Shown: in pieces, positions 1 through 8,955 of the stretch
How positions within the stretch are numbered: the stretch's first letter is position 1
Layout: every line of letters starts with the position of its first letter
Assembly: GCF_001757105.1 (NCBI RefSeq)
Contig: NZ_MDHN01000043.1
Coordinates: 1 to 64,000 of the forward strand
Direction: 5' to 3'
Source: Alteromonas confluentis
GTDB lineage: Bacteria > Pseudomonadota > Gammaproteobacteria > Enterobacterales > Alteromonadaceae
DNA: 64,000 bases
Notes under the pieces: generated by a model
The model's database searches: none
The model's input: the letters and a program-made list of their open reading frames with translations, nothing else
Told to the model about the DNA's origin: nothing
Program-made: the position numbers and the translations under genes

Positions 1-839
<839 letters not shown>

Positions 840-913
840 AATATATCGAAAAACTTTTATGAATCGTCGGTTGACACTCTTAACGAGTGCCCACACAGAT
901 TGTCTTGTTATAC

Positions 914-927
914 ATTTTTAAAGAACA
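914..927 (-). promoter_or_regulatory. rrn leader boxA antitermination element
   Basis: On the minus strand the leader contains TGTTCTTTAAAAAT, close to the boxA consensus TGCTCTTTAACAA. It is followed by a leader segment (ACAATCTGTGTGGGCACTC) also familiar from Vibrio and Shewanella rRNA operons. BoxA recruits NusB/NusE to resist Rho-dependent termination. Its position about 75 nt upstream of the 16S 5' end is as expected. Confidence 0.75.
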
Positions 928-992
928 ATGCTAAGTGCTTATTAAAAGCTTTGCTTAGCTGCTTCGAAGCTTTACCCCGAAGCGGGACGCGC

Positions 993-1020
993 ATTTTACG
1001 CGCTTCGTTTTCAGTGTCAA
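993..1020 (-). promoter_or_regulatory. rrn promoter, proximal (P2-like)
   Basis: The minus strand reads TTGACA (1020-1015), a 16-bp spacer, then TAAAAT (998-993), followed by the GC-rich discriminator GCGCGTCCC. Such a discriminator is the hallmark of stringently controlled, ppGpp/DksA-sensitive rRNA promoters. Confidence 0.75.
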
Positions 1021-1141
1021 CATCTTTTTGAAAGTTTATTTCACAAGTTGTTTTCGTTGAAAACCGTCATTTGAGGTTAAGATAACTTCCTATAACGACT
1101 TCTTCGTGGTCCGTTTGACGTTCCCCGTCGAAGTGGGGCGC

Positions 1142-1169
1142 ATTCTACGCTCCAGAGGTTTTTCGTCAA
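1142..1169 (-). promoter_or_regulatory. rrn promoter, distal (P1-like) with UP element
   Basis: The minus strand reads TTGACG (1169-1164), a 16-bp spacer, TAGAAT (1147-1142), then the GC discriminator GCGCCCC. Directly upstream (about 1170-1200) lies an A/T-rich tract with phased A-runs that fits an UP element binding the RNA polymerase alpha subunit. Together with the proximal promoter this makes the classical tandem rRNA arrangement. Confidence 0.75.
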
Positions 1170-1354
1170 CCCCTTTTTTAACTTTTTATCGGTTTTTCTC
1201 GAAACTCGCATTCAAACGCCTAGTTTTCCAACAAAAGTCTGATTTTCATTGGTCTTTCGTCTACTATTTCAACAGACCATTGTCCAAATTGTTACAAATG
1301 AGTAAACTGTAAGCAGCCTCCACGAGTTTCACTAAAATAATTAAAGGTAGGTTT

Positions 1355-1831
1355 ATGAAAGTAGGCTTTATTCAATGCGCAATTATTAGCGCGGTATTTG
1401 CAATTGCTGGGTATATTGTTTTCTCTTCCGGTTCTCTGGAAGCGAGTTTACCCGTGACAGTTGCAGCTTCTCTATTAATCAGCGGTATCGTTACACCTTG
1501 GCTTGCATCGTTTCTAAGTAAGTCTTCGACTTCAGCTTCGGCTAGCTCTGATGTTGAAACTAAGACATCCGAAGAAACGGCCACTTTATATGTTGGTAAC
1601 TTGCCATATAAAGCGAACGAAGATGCAGTTAAGGATTATTTCAAAGGTTTTATTGAGGTCCAGAGTGTTCGCTTAATGAAAGATCGTCGAACGGGTAAAC
1701 GTAAAGGCTATGGTTTTATTGAAGTCATTACCCAGGATGTCGACCAGGCAATTATCGAACTCAATGATAAGGTGTTTTTGGATCGTACGTTAAAAGTACG
1801 TGCTGCCAGAGAAAAGGGTGAGACTGAATAA
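1355..1831 (+). CDS. Membrane-anchored RRM RNA-binding protein
   Basis: This 158-residue protein starts with two predicted membrane segments (about residues 5-23 and 31-52), then a Ser/Thr/Ala linker. A single RNA recognition motif domain follows (about 77-152). RNP2 is LYVGNL (78-83) and RNP1 is RKGYGFIEV (116-124), with the aromatic residues needed for RNA stacking mostly present. Bacterial RRM proteins are usually small soluble proteins, so an RRM tethered to the inner membrane is less common. The start is supported by AAAGGTAGG just upstream. It is divergent from the rRNA operon. RNA targets are unknown. Confidence 0.88.
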   Translation: MKVGFIQCAIISAVFAIAGYIVFSSGSLEASLPVTVAASLLISGIVTPWLASFLSKSSTSASASSDVETKTSEETATLYVGNLPYKANEDAVKDYFKGFIEVQSVRLMKDRRTGKRKGYGFIEVITQDVDQAIIELNDKVFLDRTLKVRAAREKGETE

Positions 1832-1865
1832 CTGTCTCCGATTTTTAGCTTAATCTGTATTAAAC

Positions 1866-1894
1866 AAGAAAGGCACTCAATGAGTGCCTTTCTT
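1866..1894. terminator. Intrinsic terminator between convergent genes
   Basis: A perfect 14-bp inverted repeat (AAGAAAGGCACTCA and its complement, one central base) is followed by T-rich sequence on the plus strand. It lies between the convergent RRM gene and the gene ending at 1899. The symmetrical A and T ends allow action in both directions. Confidence 0.8.
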
Positions 1895-1898
1895 TTTA

Positions 1899-3320
1899 TT
1901 ACTTACTCTTGGTATCCGGCTCTACCGGTTGAATTGTTTCCCGACCACCTGATTTCAGTGGTTCTGCTGGCTGAATGGTTTGACGATCATCCGGTTGGAT
2001 TCGTTCACGTTCATTCGGCATCGCTTCTAACACGCGCTGGTTAAACGTATGAAAACGGTTAATCGCAGACAGCAAATCAGGAACCTGCACTTCCTTCATT
2101 TCATTAATGAGACCGCTAATCAATTCATTAAAGTCCTCACCTGATGCCAGTTGCTGTGTTGCTGATTCAAACACGTTAAGCATTTTATCCAAATACTGAG
2201 CAACCGGACGGGCTTCGTCTCCATGTGCAGCCCCGGTGTCATTTTCCCTGTAATGCTGTATCGCACCATAAGTCTTAACGACTTCTGTTTGCTGAACTCT
2301 ATTAAGTTGTAACGCATAGCCGGTCAGTTCCTGATCATCGAAGCCAAGCTCTAGCGCTTTCTCAAAAGCCTTATCAATGTCACCGCCAAAAAAGGTATCA
2401 GCCAGATCATTTACCGATCCTACCAAATCTGCAATCGCCGTTAACTCACCGTCATCAAGTTCACCTTTAAGTGAGAAACTGATCCCCTGCCGGTCAAAAT
2501 ACGCATAGGATTCCGTTTTTTCGGCAGCCAACGAAATAGATTGCTCATCGCTATCCCCTATTCCAGGCATGACTGTCGCACTGTAACTTTGCTGGTTCTG
2601 GTACTGAAACTGCCGCAAACTTTCAAAGCTTAGCGTTACTTCATCACCGTCCCGGGTGCGTATCATTAAACTCGCTGATTCAGAATTCGAACTTCTCATC
2701 TCCATTGATGACTCGAGCGCTGATAACTGTGCTGGGTCTTGAGTTTGCCCCAGTAAGTTAGACTCTAACTCATCAATTCGATTAGAAATTAGATCCCGGC
2801 TGCGTCCGATGCCAGTCGCGATCTCGTCATTTAGCATTCCACCAAGATCACGCTCAGCCATCGCTATTCCGCGAGCAACGCCTTCCCGAGCCTGTGAAAA
2901 CAGACTGTTAAGCTTGTCATCATCAGCACCGCCCCTGGCTGCGCCTTGAATAACGCCACCCACAAATTTCATAACGTTTTTTGCCACTTCTTCAAAATCA
3001 AATAACGATGCTTGCTTTTGCTCGCCCTTGTCATCGCTTTTTCTGGCAAATTTTCCACGTTGACCATCAACAGAAACTTCCTGCTCCATTGACGAACTAT
3101 AGACTTTGAGACCAATGGTGGTTTGCGAGCTGCTCACACTCACCATCGCCGTATTGCGCTGCTGAAATTCTGCAGCTTGACGGAGTCCTTCTTGCTGTAA
3201 CTGCTTTTGAATAGCTTTATTCGGATCTTCAACGCCTGTTGATTCAGAAACGGTTGGTTTCTGCTCTTTTACAGGTGGCGTCTTGTCACTAACAAATGCC
3301 TTAATTTCACCCACGTTCAT
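1899..3320 (-). CDS. Conserved hypothetical protein, DUF5610-like
   Basis: This 473-residue protein is rich in Gln, Ser and Glu and has no signal peptide or membrane segment. The N-terminal 60 residues are low complexity. Residues about 120-200 are helical and include the string GIGRSRDLISNRIDELE, which I associate with the DUF5610 family. The middle region contains short beta-rich stretches (about 210-290), and the C-terminus ends in a repeated proline-containing tail with ETIQP-like repeats (RIQP, TIQP, TIQP). The function is unknown. It is transcribed alone and is convergent with the RRM gene. A GAGG ribosome-binding site precedes the ATG. Confidence 0.75.
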   Translation of the reverse strand: MNVGEIKAFVSDKTPPVKEQKPTVSESTGVEDPNKAIQKQLQQEGLRQAAEFQQRNTAMVSVSSSQTTIGLKVYSSSMEQEVSVDGQRGKFARKSDDKGEQKQASLFDFEEVAKNVMKFVGGVIQGAARGGADDDKLNSLFSQAREGVARGIAMAERDLGGMLNDEIATGIGRSRDLISNRIDELESNLLGQTQDPAQLSALESSMEMRSSNSESASLMIRTRDGDEVTLSFESLRQFQYQNQQSYSATVMPGIGDSDEQSISLAAEKTESYAYFDRQGISFSLKGELDDGELTAIADLVGSVNDLADTFFGGDIDKAFEKALELGFDDQELTGYALQLNRVQQTEVVKTYGAIQHYRENDTGAAHGDEARPVAQYLDKMLNVFESATQQLASGEDFNELISGLINEMKEVQVPDLLSAINRFHTFNQRVLEAMPNERERIQPDDRQTIQPAEPLKSGGRETIQPVEPDTKSK

Positions 3321-3460
3321 AATAATGTCCTCACTAACCTCAATTCTTTATCGGCAGCTTTTCGAATTTGTTTAATTTTAATACGATCTCAGAACAGTGA
3401 TTGCACTATATTGCAGAGACACTACAATGCGCAGCCCGGAAACAAATGAAGTATTAACCA

Positions 3461-4564
3461 ATGAGTACGATTATGCACAGCCACGAATACCTGACACAGC
3501 TTGAAGAAAAGAAAGCCAGATTAGGTCATCTTTTGAATGAGTTCGGCAACCATGAGTTGGTTGTAATCCCTTCAAAAGAAACAGGCTACCGCATGCGTGC
3601 TGAATTCCGGGTATGGCACGAAGGCGACGACCTTTTTCACATCATGTTTAACAGTGAAACAAAGGAGAAGTATCGGGTTGATAGTTTTGCTCCAGCATCG
3701 CAAACCATTAATGAGGCAATGGACATACTGATCAGTCAGCTGCGTCCGTCGAAGACTCTTAGAAAGAAGTTGTTCCAAATTGATTACCTCACTGGGTTAT
3801 CTGGAGAACTGGTGCTCAGCCTTTTATACCACCGTCAATTAGACGAAGAATGGGAAGCTGCCGCTGAAAACCTCCGCTCGTTATTATCTAAGCGCTTTGG
3901 CACTGTAAATATTATTGGCCGAGCCAGAAAACAGAAGAAGATTCTAGGTAATGATTTTATTATCGAAGAGTTACCGGTAAATGCGCGCACTTATCAGTTC
4001 AAACACATAGAGAATAGCTTCACTCAACCTAACGCTGAAGTTAATTGCAAGATGATCGAGTGGGCAATGTCGCAATGTGGAAGCAGTGACGGTGATTTAC
4101 TGGAAATGTACTGCGGTGCTGGTAATTTCTCCTTGCCCATGGCCAGTAAGTTCAGACGAGTGATTGGCACCGAAATCGCTAAGCCATCGGTTAATGCAGC
4201 GCAATTTAATATTGATGTGAACGAAATCGAGAATGTGGATATTGTGCGCTTGTCGGCAGAAGAATTTACCGAAGCTTTGAAGACGGGGAGAACATTTTCG
4301 CGCCTCAACGGTATCGACTTACAAGCTTATAACTTCACTACGGTACTGGTAGACCCACCACGCGCAGGCTTAGATGAAGATTCATTGAAGATGATTCAGG
4401 ACTACCCTGAAATTATTTACATTTCATGCAACCCTGAAACACTGGCGGAGAATTTGAAAATGCTGACGCAAACCCACGAACTGGTTGCGACCGCCCTGTT
4501 TGACCAATTCCCTTTTACCCACCACATTGAAGCTGGCGTAAAACTGGTTAAAAAGCCGGTCTAG
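3461..4564 (+). CDS. trmA: tRNA (uracil-5-)-methyltransferase
   Basis: TrmA makes ribothymidine at position 54 of the T-loop in tRNA, using S-adenosylmethionine. The 367-residue length matches E. coli TrmA (366). SAM motif I is LEMYCGAGNF (214-223). The DPPRAGLD motif is at 298-305, and the SCNP motif at 322-325 supplies the catalytic nucleophile Cys323. Glu357 fits the general base. There is no TRAM domain or iron-sulfur cysteine cluster, which separates it from RlmC/RlmD. A second Met at residue 5 is an alternative start. The gene ends in a 4-bp stop-to-stop overlap (CTAG) with convergent fabR. Confidence 0.95.
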   Translation: MSTIMHSHEYLTQLEEKKARLGHLLNEFGNHELVVIPSKETGYRMRAEFRVWHEGDDLFHIMFNSETKEKYRVDSFAPASQTINEAMDILISQLRPSKTLRKKLFQIDYLTGLSGELVLSLLYHRQLDEEWEAAAENLRSLLSKRFGTVNIIGRARKQKKILGNDFIIEELPVNARTYQFKHIENSFTQPNAEVNCKMIEWAMSQCGSSDGDLLEMYCGAGNFSLPMASKFRRVIGTEIAKPSVNAAQFNIDVNEIENVDIVRLSAEEFTEALKTGRTFSRLNGIDLQAYNFTTVLVDPPRAGLDEDSLKMIQDYPEIIYISCNPETLAENLKMLTQTHELVATALFDQFPFTHHIEAGVKLVKKPV

Positions 4565-5178
4565 GCTTTACTTCTTTCACCTCTGGGGCGAAACACCTTC
4601 GCTCCAAGTTGCACAAATCTTAATTGCGCTTTTACCCTGTTTCCAATTTCCTGACGCAAAGCGACATCCACTTCGAGGGCTTCTGCACCAGCGCTGAAAA
4701 CCAACCGTACCATGGCTTCTGCCTGCAAACTCGCAAGGTGATGCTCTACGTTCTGACTTTCTACAATGTAGTCAGAAAGTTCCTCGATAAAATGCTGGAT
4801 CTCACGTAATACGGCCATGCGGTATGCCGTTGAAGTACCGGTATGTTCACGCAAAAGCAAACGAAACACGTTGGTATTGCCGGTAATAAATTCCATAAAG
4901 GTATCGACGGAAGTATCGATAACCCCGCCTCCAGACGCGATTCTGCGACGGGCCTGACGCATAAGTTGCCGCAGTGCTAAACCGGCTTCATCGACGAGAG
5001 TAAGTCCTAACTCATCCATGTCTTTAAAATGACGATAGAAAGAGGTGGGCGCGATACCAGCTGCCCGGGAAACTTCCCGCAGACTGATGGCCGACAGGCT
5101 GCGCTGTTCATCCAGCAATCCGAATGCCGCATCGATAATGCTCTGGCGGGTTTTTAGCTTTTGCTCCTGACGATTCAA
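4561..5178 (-). CDS. fabR: TetR-family unsaturated fatty acid repressor
   Basis: FabR represses unsaturated fatty acid genes in response to the saturated/unsaturated acyl pool. The sequence follows E. coli FabR closely: a TetR helix-turn-helix at about residues 32-51 (SLREVSRAAGIAPTSFYRHF), then conserved blocks GLTLVDEAGLALRQLMRQAR and EAMVRLVFSAGAEAL. I place the start at a TTG (5178), six bases after a perfect AAGGAG. This gives an N-terminus (MNRQEQKLKTRQ) that aligns with E. coli FabR. ATGs further upstream (5211, 5277) would add residues the family lacks. It is divergent from the desaturase gene, whose upstream region carries a matching operator. Confidence 0.92.
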   Translation of the reverse strand: MNRQEQKLKTRQSIIDAAFGLLDEQRSLSAISLREVSRAAGIAPTSFYRHFKDMDELGLTLVDEAGLALRQLMRQARRRIASGGGVIDTSVDTFMEFITGNTNVFRLLLREHTGTSTAYRMAVLREIQHFIEELSDYIVESQNVEHHLASLQAEAMVRLVFSAGAEALEVDVALRQEIGNRVKAQLRFVQLGAKVFRPRGERSKA

Positions 5179-5388
5179 CGTCAACTCCTTTATGCGCGTG
5201 CAACTTTCCATGGGTAGTGTAACCGAATCAGCCTGGCAGCGAGAAATGCTGATTAAAAATATTCCAAGTAAAAACAAATAGACCGCCGATCCTTGCCTTA
5301 CAAAAGCAGCAACTCATGCATTGTGCACTATACTTAATGCTTAAAATATTGGTTTTCCCTTGCCTGTGGTATGGGAAAAAGCTAAATT

Positions 5389-5406
5389 AGCGTACAGTTG
5401 TAAGCC
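5389..5406. promoter_or_regulatory. FabR-like operator upstream of the desaturase
   Basis: The sequence AGCGTACAGTTGTAAGCC is an imperfect palindrome that resembles the FabR operator of the fabA/fabB type (AGCGTACA-NN-TGTNCGCT). It sits 12 bp before the desaturase start and downstream of fabR on the divergent strand. This supports repression of the desaturase by FabR. Binding is inferred from sequence only. Confidence 0.7.
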
Positions 5407-5417
5407 GAGTTGTTAAG

Positions 5418-6545
5418 ATGAAGAAACCACCTATTATCCTCACCAATATTCTTGTTTTCGTAGTCACCGGCGCGATCGCTCTACTGGCGGTGCCTCTGTG
5501 GGCGGTCACCATGGGATTCGACACTGTTGAAATCGTTACGGCTATTGTACTTTTTTATTTTACAGGGATGTCGATTACTGCGGGATACCACCGCCTGTGG
5601 TCACATAAAACTTACGATGCCCATATTTCGGTAAGAATCATTCTGGCCATTGGTGGTGCGATGGCACTACAAAACAGTATTCTGCACTGGTCGTCTGATC
5701 ACCGTGTGCACCACCGTCATGTCGATGACAACGATAAAGACCCCTACTCTGCCAGAAAAGGATTGTGGTTTGCTCACATGGGTTGGATGCTCCGGGAATA
5801 CCAAAAGCATCGCTATGACGACTACAGCAATTGCCGGGATTTACAAAAAGATCCAGTGGTGATGTGGCAGCACAAATACTATTTGCCGATTGTCTTGGTT
5901 GCAAACTTTGGCATAACCGGACTATTAGGCTGGATAAACGGTGACGTGCTGAGCATGATTTTGTTCGCCGGTGTATTCCGTTTGTTCATGGTGCACCATG
6001 TCACTTTCTTTATAAATTCTCTGGCCCATTTTTGGGGTAATCAGCCATACACCGATAAAAACACCGCCCGTGATAACGGCATTTTGGCCTTCTTCACATT
6101 TGGTGAGGGCTACCACAACTATCACCATATCTTTGAATACGACTACAGAAACGGCATTTATTGGTGGCAGTTTGATCCAACAAAATGGCTTATTCGCGGC
6201 TTATCTTTTGTAGGGCTAACTACTAACTTGCGCCGCGTGCCTGAAGAGCGAATTGAAAAGGCCCGGGCAGCAATGCAATTGCAGGAAGCCAGCCAGCGAC
6301 TTTCCGCGTTACCTGATGCAGATGAACTGCTACAAAAAGTGCAGGCGGAATACGACTTACTAGTGCAAAAAATGTCTGCCTACTACGCGGCGAAAAAACG
6401 CCTTATGAATGTTCGTAAACGGTGTTTAAAACGCAGCGTTGAGCGCCTTGAGATCGACTTTCATTATAAAGAACTGAAGCATGCCTTAGCGCTTCAGAAA
6501 GAAAAGTGGCTCCAGTTACAGACACTTGCGCCACAACTTGCATAG
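5418..6545 (+). CDS. Membrane acyl desaturase (delta-9 type)
   Basis: This enzyme introduces a cis double bond into saturated acyl chains using a di-iron centre and oxygen. The three histidine boxes of the desaturase family are present: HRLWSH (58-63), HRVHHRH (95-101) and EGYHNYHH (230-237). Hydrophobic segments lie at about 5-30, 35-55, 70-88, 155-173 and 178-200. The family core ends near residue 280. The remaining roughly 95 residues are charged and helical, probably a cytosolic coiled coil. There is no cytochrome b5 or ferredoxin domain, so electrons must come from elsewhere. Divergence from fabR and the operator upstream indicate membrane-fluidity control. Confidence 0.93.
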   Translation: MKKPPIILTNILVFVVTGAIALLAVPLWAVTMGFDTVEIVTAIVLFYFTGMSITAGYHRLWSHKTYDAHISVRIILAIGGAMALQNSILHWSSDHRVHHRHVDDNDKDPYSARKGLWFAHMGWMLREYQKHRYDDYSNCRDLQKDPVVMWQHKYYLPIVLVANFGITGLLGWINGDVLSMILFAGVFRLFMVHHVTFFINSLAHFWGNQPYTDKNTARDNGILAFFTFGEGYHNYHHIFEYDYRNGIYWWQFDPTKWLIRGLSFVGLTTNLRRVPEERIEKARAAMQLQEASQRLSALPDADELLQKVQAEYDLLVQKMSAYYAAKKRLMNVRKRCLKRSVERLEIDFHYKELKHALALQKEKWLQLQTLAPQLA

Positions 6546-6554
6546 CTTTAACTT

Positions 6555-6580
6555 AAAACGCCGCTTCTTGCGGCGTTTTT
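6555..6580 (+). terminator. Intrinsic terminator of the desaturase gene
   Basis: A stem of AAAACGCCGC paired with GCGGCGTTTT, with loop TTCTT, is followed by a T-run. It begins ten bases after the desaturase stop codon. Confidence 0.9.
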
Positions 6581-6705
6581 ATCTTCTGACTGTTGCAAAA
6601 TCAATAATATAAGCAACAATTAGGTAATGAGTCACTCTTGCGGTTTTCTGCATTTAATAGCGGAATTAAGAGTCCAGGCAATTAAGATATTTGTACGGAT
6701 TATGC

Positions 6706-8955
6706 ATGACCGAAGAACAACTCTTTACCTTCACACCTGAAGCAGAAGACACATCAAACACGTCTAGCCAATCAGCGGAATGGCTTGTACTCAGCGTTGA
6801 AGATGACCCTGGTTATCAGCAATCTTTGAAGTTAGGTCTCAACGGATTAACCGTGCGAGGTCGCCCCATTCGATTTCTCACTGCCAACTCAGCAACGCAG
6901 GCTTCCTCTGTGCTTGCCGAGAACGATGGTATCGCGGTAATACTGCTCGATGTCGTGATGGAGCAGGACAATGCGGGCCTTTTTCTGGTTAACACCATTC
7001 GCACTATATTGGGAAACTCCCGGGTAAGAATTATTCTATTGACCGGTCAACCCGGTATGGCGCCACGTCAGGACACGCTGAAAGAATATGATATTGATGA
7101 GTACTGGAATAAAGTTGATTTAACCGAAGAGAAACTTCGCGGAATCGTTTCAAGCAATATCAAAACCTGGTCGAATCTGACTGAGCTTTTTATTGCAAAA
7201 CGTGGTTTGCAGATGATTGTCGACGCATCCCGCGCGCTCACATCGAAGCAGGATGTCAGCGATTTCACCTACACGGTATTAAAAGAAGTGTCGCGAGTAA
7301 TAGGCATTCCCGACACGGGTGGCATGGTGTGCGCCAGTAGGCCGTCGATGGCATCCCTTGAGCAATGTGAGGTGGTTGCAACGTCTGGGGAGTTCTCGCA
7401 GTCAAATTCGCCGTTACTGGCAAACTTGCTAGAAGAGCAACAATACAGTGAACAAACAGGGCTCATCGAGGCTATTAATGAAGCGTTAGCCCATCATGAG
7501 CATCAATTTTTCGAAAACTGGTCGATTCTTTATTTCGATACAGCAGACGTAGACAACAACCAGTATCTTATCGTTGTAAAGTCACCTAAACCTCTTGAGC
7601 CCAGCCATATCACGCTGCTTATGGTTTTCAGTGAAAACATCAGCAATGGATTCGTTAACCTGGCGCTCATGAACAAACTTTCTATGCTGGCCTATTATGA
7701 TGAAGCGCTTGGTGTACCCAATAAACACTGGTTGGAGCGCGAAATTAGCAGCATGTCTACTTATGACAGATCGTCAACCTCTCTGGTTTTCTTAAGTATC
7801 CTTGATTTTTCTACCACTGAAATCACGCTCGGAACCAATTTCAGTTCATTGATTGTGTCTACGGTGTTGGAAAAAATTAAAGCCACTTGCCAAAAAGCCA
7901 TGACGATATGTTATCTGGAGGATGGACGTTTTGCGATCCTCTATCGAACAGATCGCCTGACCCAGGAAAGTAATCTGGACAGATTGGCCTCTCAGACGGT
8001 TGTCATAGATGGAGTTGTGCAGCGTATATCAAATAACATCAGCCATGTTGGCGTTCAGGATCTCGATGCGCTGGATCTGAAAAAATCGATTAAAACCGCC
8101 CAGCTTGTGCACAACAGCCCACGGCTTAAATTGGGCGCCGTTTATGCCATTACGAAAGCACATATTGACGATATAAACGCTCGTCATACATTGCTCAAGT
8201 CTCTTTCAGACGCACTGGATGATGGCTCCGCATTCTTCCTCGAGTTTCAACCTAAAGTAAACTTACACGACGGCCGCCCTGTGGGGGTTGAAGCACTTCT
8301 ACGCTGGCAATTCCGAGAAGGCGAAGTGTTGCCTCCAGGTGCATTCATCCCCCTTGCAGAAGCCTCTGGTCTTATCACCAAACTCGACAGCTTGGTGATG
8401 GAATTAGCAGTAAGTGCAGCAAGAGAACTTGCCGAGTTGGGCAACCACTTTGCGGTAGCATTTAATGTTACCCATGCGGATGTGATGTCTCCCTCTTTTA
8501 TTCCTCACTTGGAACAACTTCTAAAAAGACACCAGGTAAAGCCTGAGCAGATAGAAATAGAAATTACCGAAACGCAGGCGATGGCTGATTATGAGGGCAT
8601 AAACCCTATACTGGAAACTTTGATTAATATGGGAATCACCATAAGCATTGATGATTTCGGAACAGGCTACTCATCACTTGCTCACTTAAGCACGCTTTCT
8701 GCATCGACGTTGAAAGTTGACAAGAGCTTCGTTGATACCCTGATGTTGGGCGAAAGTAATTCGAATACGCATATCCTGGATATGGTTTATCGTTTGTCGC
8801 GCCAGTGTCATTTCAAGATCATTGCAGAAGGGATTGAGACCGAGACTCAACGAGACGCACTAATTAATAAAGGCTATGAAACAGGACAGGGCTTTCTCTT
8901 CAGCAAACCACTGCCGCTGCCAGCATTAATTGATTGGCTGAAAAAGGCAGGTTAA
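6706..8955 (+). CDS. Response regulator with DUF3369, degenerate GGDEF and EAL domains
   Basis: A c-di-GMP signalling protein of about 749 residues. It has a receiver domain (about 25-150) with acidic pocket EDD and phospho-acceptor Asp82 in AVILLDVVM, a DUF3369 sensor-like domain (about 165-320), a diguanylate cyclase-like domain whose GGDEF is lost (LEDGRF), and an EAL domain (about 500-745). The EAL part keeps EALLRW, EITE, DDFGTGYSS, KVDKSF and AEGIE, so phosphodiesterase activity is likely. ATG 6706 is preferred to an upstream in-frame TTG (6691) with no ribosome-binding site. It directly abuts a histidine kinase gene, its probable partner. A close paralogue lies at 13097-15340. Confidence 0.92.
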   Translation: MTEEQLFTFTPEAEDTSNTSSQSAEWLVLSVEDDPGYQQSLKLGLNGLTVRGRPIRFLTANSATQASSVLAENDGIAVILLDVVMEQDNAGLFLVNTIRTILGNSRVRIILLTGQPGMAPRQDTLKEYDIDEYWNKVDLTEEKLRGIVSSNIKTWSNLTELFIAKRGLQMIVDASRALTSKQDVSDFTYTVLKEVSRVIGIPDTGGMVCASRPSMASLEQCEVVATSGEFSQSNSPLLANLLEEQQYSEQTGLIEAINEALAHHEHQFFENWSILYFDTADVDNNQYLIVVKSPKPLEPSHITLLMVFSENISNGFVNLALMNKLSMLAYYDEALGVPNKHWLEREISSMSTYDRSSTSLVFLSILDFSTTEITLGTNFSSLIVSTVLEKIKATCQKAMTICYLEDGRFAILYRTDRLTQESNLDRLASQTVVIDGVVQRISNNISHVGVQDLDALDLKKSIKTAQLVHNSPRLKLGAVYAITKAHIDDINARHTLLKSLSDALDDGSAFFLEFQPKVNLHDGRPVGVEALLRWQFREGEVLPPGAFIPLAEASGLITKLDSLVMELAVSAARELAELGNHFAVAFNVTHADVMSPSFIPHLEQLLKRHQVKPEQIEIEITETQAMADYEGINPILETLINMGITISIDDFGTGYSSLAHLSTLSASTLKVDKSFVDTLMLGESNSNTHILDMVYRLSRQCHFKIIAEGIETETQRDALINKGYETGQGFLFSKPLPLPALIDWLKKAG

